NCBI GenBank assembly: GCA_938041005.1
Contig: CALHZJ010000077.1
Location: 1 to 15,212 of the forward strand
Length of the DNA stretch: 15,212 nt
Direction of reading: 5' to 3'
From: an uncultured Candidatus Saccharibacteria bacterium
GTDB lineage: Bacteria > Patescibacteriota > Saccharimonadia > Saccharimonadales > Saccharimonadaceae
In this document: positions 13,389 through 15,212 of the stretch, piece by piece
Numbering within the stretch: position 1 is the first letter of the stretch
Layout of the letters: every line of letters begins with the position of its first letter
Notes under the pieces: generated by a model
Told to the model about the DNA's origin: nothing
Database searches by the model: none
What the model saw: the letters and a program-made list of their open reading frames with translations, nothing else
Program-made: the position numbers and the translations under genes

Positions 13389-13449
13389 AAACGGATACCT
13401 CCAAAATTCCAAATTTACTTAATCTAATAAATAGGGAGTTCAAGATGTA

Positions 13450-13818
13450 CTAAATATCCAGTACTTCTACTATTTCTCCATTTTTTTCTTTAAACATAAT
13501 TTTTTTGACTACTTCTTCTCCTAAATATTTTGTAAACTTAGTCAATTCTGTTGATACTTCAAATACTATATTATGTTTTATATCACTTAATTCAAAACTC
13601 GAATCATATCTTGTTTTATCTGACCAATAGTTCCAATTTATATCTGTCCTTTCATAATAAACATAGTTTCCTTTTGGAGTTACAAATACTCTTTTATTTA
13701 TTAACTTCTTTTCATCTTCGGATTTAAATATTTCAGAATACAGCTTCATCCCTTTAAATACTTTGTAATTGCTAATTTTATCATTTGAAATATTTAATTT
13801 AATTTCTTCATACTTCAT
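13450..13818 (-). CDS. EXLDI-family protein, 122 aa
   Basis: The start at 13818 follows GTGGAGG by seven bases; a longer reading from 13833 lacks such a site. The product begins MKYEEIKLNISNDKISNYKV and contains RVFVTPKGNYVYYERTDINW, then FEVSTELTKFTKYLGEEVV. It ends exactly in EVLDI, the terminal motif for which the EXLDI family (TIGR04342, as I recall it) is named; the K-G-Y-Y-R and EL-L-E-V pattern before it also agrees. The family is of unknown function and small, soluble. The gene is extremely AT-rich: the row 13561-13620 has 12 G or C in 60 bases, against 32 in 60 at 11041-11100 in rpsE. This points to recent acquisition. Confidence 0.65.
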   Translation of the reverse strand: MKYEEIKLNISNDKISNYKVFKGMKLYSEIFKSEDEKKLINKRVFVTPKGNYVYYERTDINWNYWSDKTRYDSSFELSDIKHNIVFEVSTELTKFTKYLGEEVVKKIMFKEKNGEIVEVLDI

Positions 13819-13844
13819 AGAAAACCTCCACAAATTCTAATTTG

Positions 13845-14190
13845 TCATACAATCAATTTGCTTGCCAATTTGTAAACCTGTTGTATCCCTTTACTTTCTA
13901 ATTTCCAGCTATCAAGCTCAATTTTAATCAACTCTGGAAATTTCTTACTAATGTCCCTTAAAGCATTTCCAACCGATTTTCTCACATATTCGCTTGCATC
14001 TTCTTTTAAGTTTGCAATCTTTCAATAGCTTCATTCGGATTTCCTTAAACTATGATCTACTCGTCTATATTCTTAACCCCTCTATGACTGCTCTCCTTGT
14101 ATTAGGATTGAATAACCAGAATACAATCATAACTGCTCATATTATATCATTATTTCTAAGATATCATTTCTATCGACTTCAAATCCTTCA
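13845..14190 (-). pseudogene. Decayed DNA alkylation repair (AlkD-like HEAT-repeat) gene
   Basis: Conserved pieces lie in order on the minus strand but in different frames. About 14186-14141 reads GFEVDRNDILEIMI then a stop. 14130-14068 reads MIVFWLFNPNTRRAVIEGLR then Ile and TAG, where the family has a tryptophan. 14044-14018 reads GNPNEAIER in another frame. 14015-13848 reads ANLKEDASEYVRKSVGNALR, then DISKKFPELIKIELDSW and a short helical end before TGA at 13845-13847. The RRAVIEGLR and SEYVRKSVGNALRDISKK segments are typical of AlkD-like HEAT-repeat DNA glycosylases that remove alkylated bases. At least two frameshifts and three internal stops make it nonfunctional. The upstream (N-terminal) half is missing. 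It lies 27 bases upstream of the EXLDI gene. Confidence 0.8.
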
Positions 14191-14288
14191 AAAAAGTGTG
14201 TGAAAATGGGTAAAATTCGGAAAAAAGTTCTCAGAAAGAAGCAAGAAAACCCTTTCTTTTGAAAATTTTCATTTTAATGCAATAAATT
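14191..14288. other. AT-rich intergenic stretch before the serine-rich gene
   Basis: No open frame or RNA gene is supported here. A weak imperfect hairpin (AGAAAG at 14233-14238 with CTTTCT at 14252-14257, followed by TTT) could be a minor terminator, but the stem is short and A/T-rich, so I do not call it one. Confidence 0.4.
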
Positions 14289-14317
14289 TTGACAGATGGT
14301 CTGATAGCCTTTATAAT
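14289..14317 (+). promoter_or_regulatory. Perfect consensus promoter of the serine-rich repeat gene
   Basis: TTGACA (14289-14294), exactly 17 bases, then TATAAT (14312-14317) is a full match to the sigma-70 consensus, the strongest promoter in the window. The start site would be near 14324, about 21 bases before the first ATG. Confidence 0.9.
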
Positions 14318-14344
14318 AGTATTATTATTAGAATTAGGGAGAGT

Positions 14345-15212
14345 ATGTCCATGCCAAATAATGAAGAGAACAAAGGTATGTTTCGTAATTTTTTAGGTGG
14401 CTTTAAGCGTCTTATAAAAGGAGAAGAGGACGAATCATCCACTTCTGCGGCTCATAACAATGAAGGAAGTAACTCACAAGTCAATGTGAACCCAGAAGAT
14501 AGAGAAAATTTCCTCATTGAGAAAGCTTTGGAGTCGATCCAATACTACGACCGCTTGGATGTTATGAATATCGGTGGAGAAGAAGTAGACGAATCTCCAG
14601 CTGTAGAAAGTGAAGCTAGTCTGGAGCAGGAAAAAATGGCAGCGAAAAGCCAGGCAACCAGCACGACAGAATCTGCTGAGACAAGCATTTCTTCAGATTC
14701 TATGAAAAAGAGGGGCTTGAAGAGCACTGCTGATTCAATATCTCTATCATTAAGTATAGAAAGTAAAAAGGCTTCTCGTAGTTTAGAAGTAACCGAATCA
14801 CAGACACAAAGTTTGGAAGTTGGGCAATCTGACAGCAAGGAAACGGATACTTCTGCTAGCTTGTCAATTGCGCAAAGTCATGCCTTCGAGCAATCAATCC
14901 TTGAAGAAAATAGAGCGTCGCTGAGCTTATCAATTTTTGAGTCTGTATCTCAAAGCATGGCCGCGGAAGAGTCTCTCAGTGCGGACAACGAGGCGTCTAA
15001 GAGCTTGTCCGTGGCGGAATCTGTATCGCAAAGCATCGCTATCCAAGAATCTATCAGCGCAGAATTGGAAACGTCGCTGAGCTTATCTGTTGCTGAGTCT
15101 GTGTCTCAAAGCATCGCCATCCAAGAATCGATCAGCGCGAAAATCGAAGCGTCTACTAGCTTGTCCGTGGCGGAATCTGTATCGCAAAGCATCGCTATCC
15201 AAGAATCTATCA
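14345..15212 (+). CDS. Serine/glutamate-rich repeat protein, partial (runs off the window end)
   Basis: An open frame of 289 codons has no stop before the window end. GGAG lies three bases before the ATG at 14345 and nine before the in-frame ATG at 14351, so the latter (MPNNEENKG) may be the true start. Residues 1-95 are charged, with GMFRNFLGGFKRLIKGEEDE early and IEKALESIQYYDRL near 58-71. Residues 96-190 are Ser/Glu/Thr-rich. From about 194 a 26-residue repeat begins (SLSVAESVSQSIAIQESISA plus six variable residues). The composition recalls serine-rich repeat surface glycoproteins, but no signal peptide, KxYKxGKxW motif or membrane helix is visible in this part. The repeat may be helical with Ile/Val every three to four residues. 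It could be a surface adhesin with an unusual export route or a filament-like intracellular protein; the missing C-terminus would decide. Confidence 0.8.
   Translation, partial: MSMPNNEENKGMFRNFLGGFKRLIKGEEDESSTSAAHNNEGSNSQVNVNPEDRENFLIEKALESIQYYDRLDVMNIGGEEVDESPAVESEASLEQEKMAAKSQATSTTESAETSISSDSMKKRGLKSTADSISLSLSIESKKASRSLEVTESQTQSLEVGQSDSKETDTSASLSIAQSHAFEQSILEENRASLSLSIFESVSQSMAAEESLSADNEASKSLSVAESVSQSIAIQESISAELETSLSLSVAESVSQSIAIQESISAKIEASTSLSVAESVSQSIAIQESI
14924..15212 (+). repeat. 78-bp tandem repeat array in the serine-rich gene
   Basis: Units begin at 14924, 15002, 15080 and 15158, each 78 bases (26 codons) apart; the last is cut by the window end. The units at 15002 and 15158 are identical over all 55 bases available, while the unit at 15080 between them encodes nearly the same protein with different synonymous codons. 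An earlier degenerate unit starts at 14858, 66 bases before the array. Confidence 0.95.

Noticed and set aside
13994..14203. 69-codon plus-strand open frame
   Set aside because: It lies antisense to the AlkD-like pseudogene fragments, which explain the sequence much better.
14545..14838. 97-codon open frame on the minus strand opposite the serine-rich gene
   Set aside because: It is opposite a gene with a consensus promoter and repeat-constrained protein; repetitive Ser/Glu codons tend to leave the complement open.
14924..15212. CRISPR array
   Set aside because: The 78-bp repeats are contiguous, coding and without spacers.

Overview
The window reads as chromosomal DNA of a Candidate Phyla Radiation (Patescibacteria) bacterium, most likely Saccharibacteria (TM7). 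This is inferred from the ribosomal protein cluster: rpsE runs straight into rplO with no rpmD (uL30), a loss known across the CPR. In addition adk and map are missing around secY, and L36 and S4 have lost their zinc-binding cysteines. TAA, TAG and TGA all serve as stops, so the code is standard and not the UGA-glycine code of Gracilibacteria. No rRNA, tRNA or CRISPR array was seen.

Layout. Positions 8-2981 (minus strand) hold a compact operon read in the order alpha/beta hydrolase, CYTH-domain protein, GrpB-family protein, Ham1-like NTP pyrophosphatase, and a small protein of unknown function. Two of its junctions are ATGA overlaps. A 57-bp direct repeat, equal to the 3' end of the CYTH gene plus a TATACT box, lies on both sides of the GrpB gene and suggests that gene is an inserted or recombined cassette. 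A hairpin at 2999-3033 separates this operon from the ribosomal cluster.

Positions 3052-12143 (minus strand) hold a rearranged spc/alpha cluster in three transcription units: rplF-rplR-rpsE-rplO; secY alone; and infA-rpmJ-rpsM-rpsK-rpsD-rpoA-rplQ-rplM-rpsI. Two plus-strand genes split the cluster on either side of secY (7164-7739 and 9403-10119). Each encodes a protein with one N-terminal membrane anchor and an outward-facing domain; the second has an OmpA/MotB-like C-terminal domain. Hairpins at 7758-7782 and 10141-10168 lie at the convergent ends, and facing promoters lie at the divergent ends.

Upstream of rplF is a short M16-like protein with an HxxEH motif (12220-13164). Positions 13230-14190 form a strikingly AT-rich accessory island with a 52-residue membrane protein, an EXLDI-family protein and a decayed AlkD-like DNA alkylation repair gene. 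The island looks transferred from a low-GC bacterium, probably a Firmicute. From 14289 a perfect consensus promoter drives a serine/glutamate-rich repeat protein that runs off the window end. Its 26-residue repeats show a two-unit higher-order pattern, and no signal peptide is visible.

Together the window is a conserved translation and secretion core with small envelope-directed genes inserted at operon seams, bordered by a housekeeping nucleotide/phosphate operon on one side and accessory DNA on the other.
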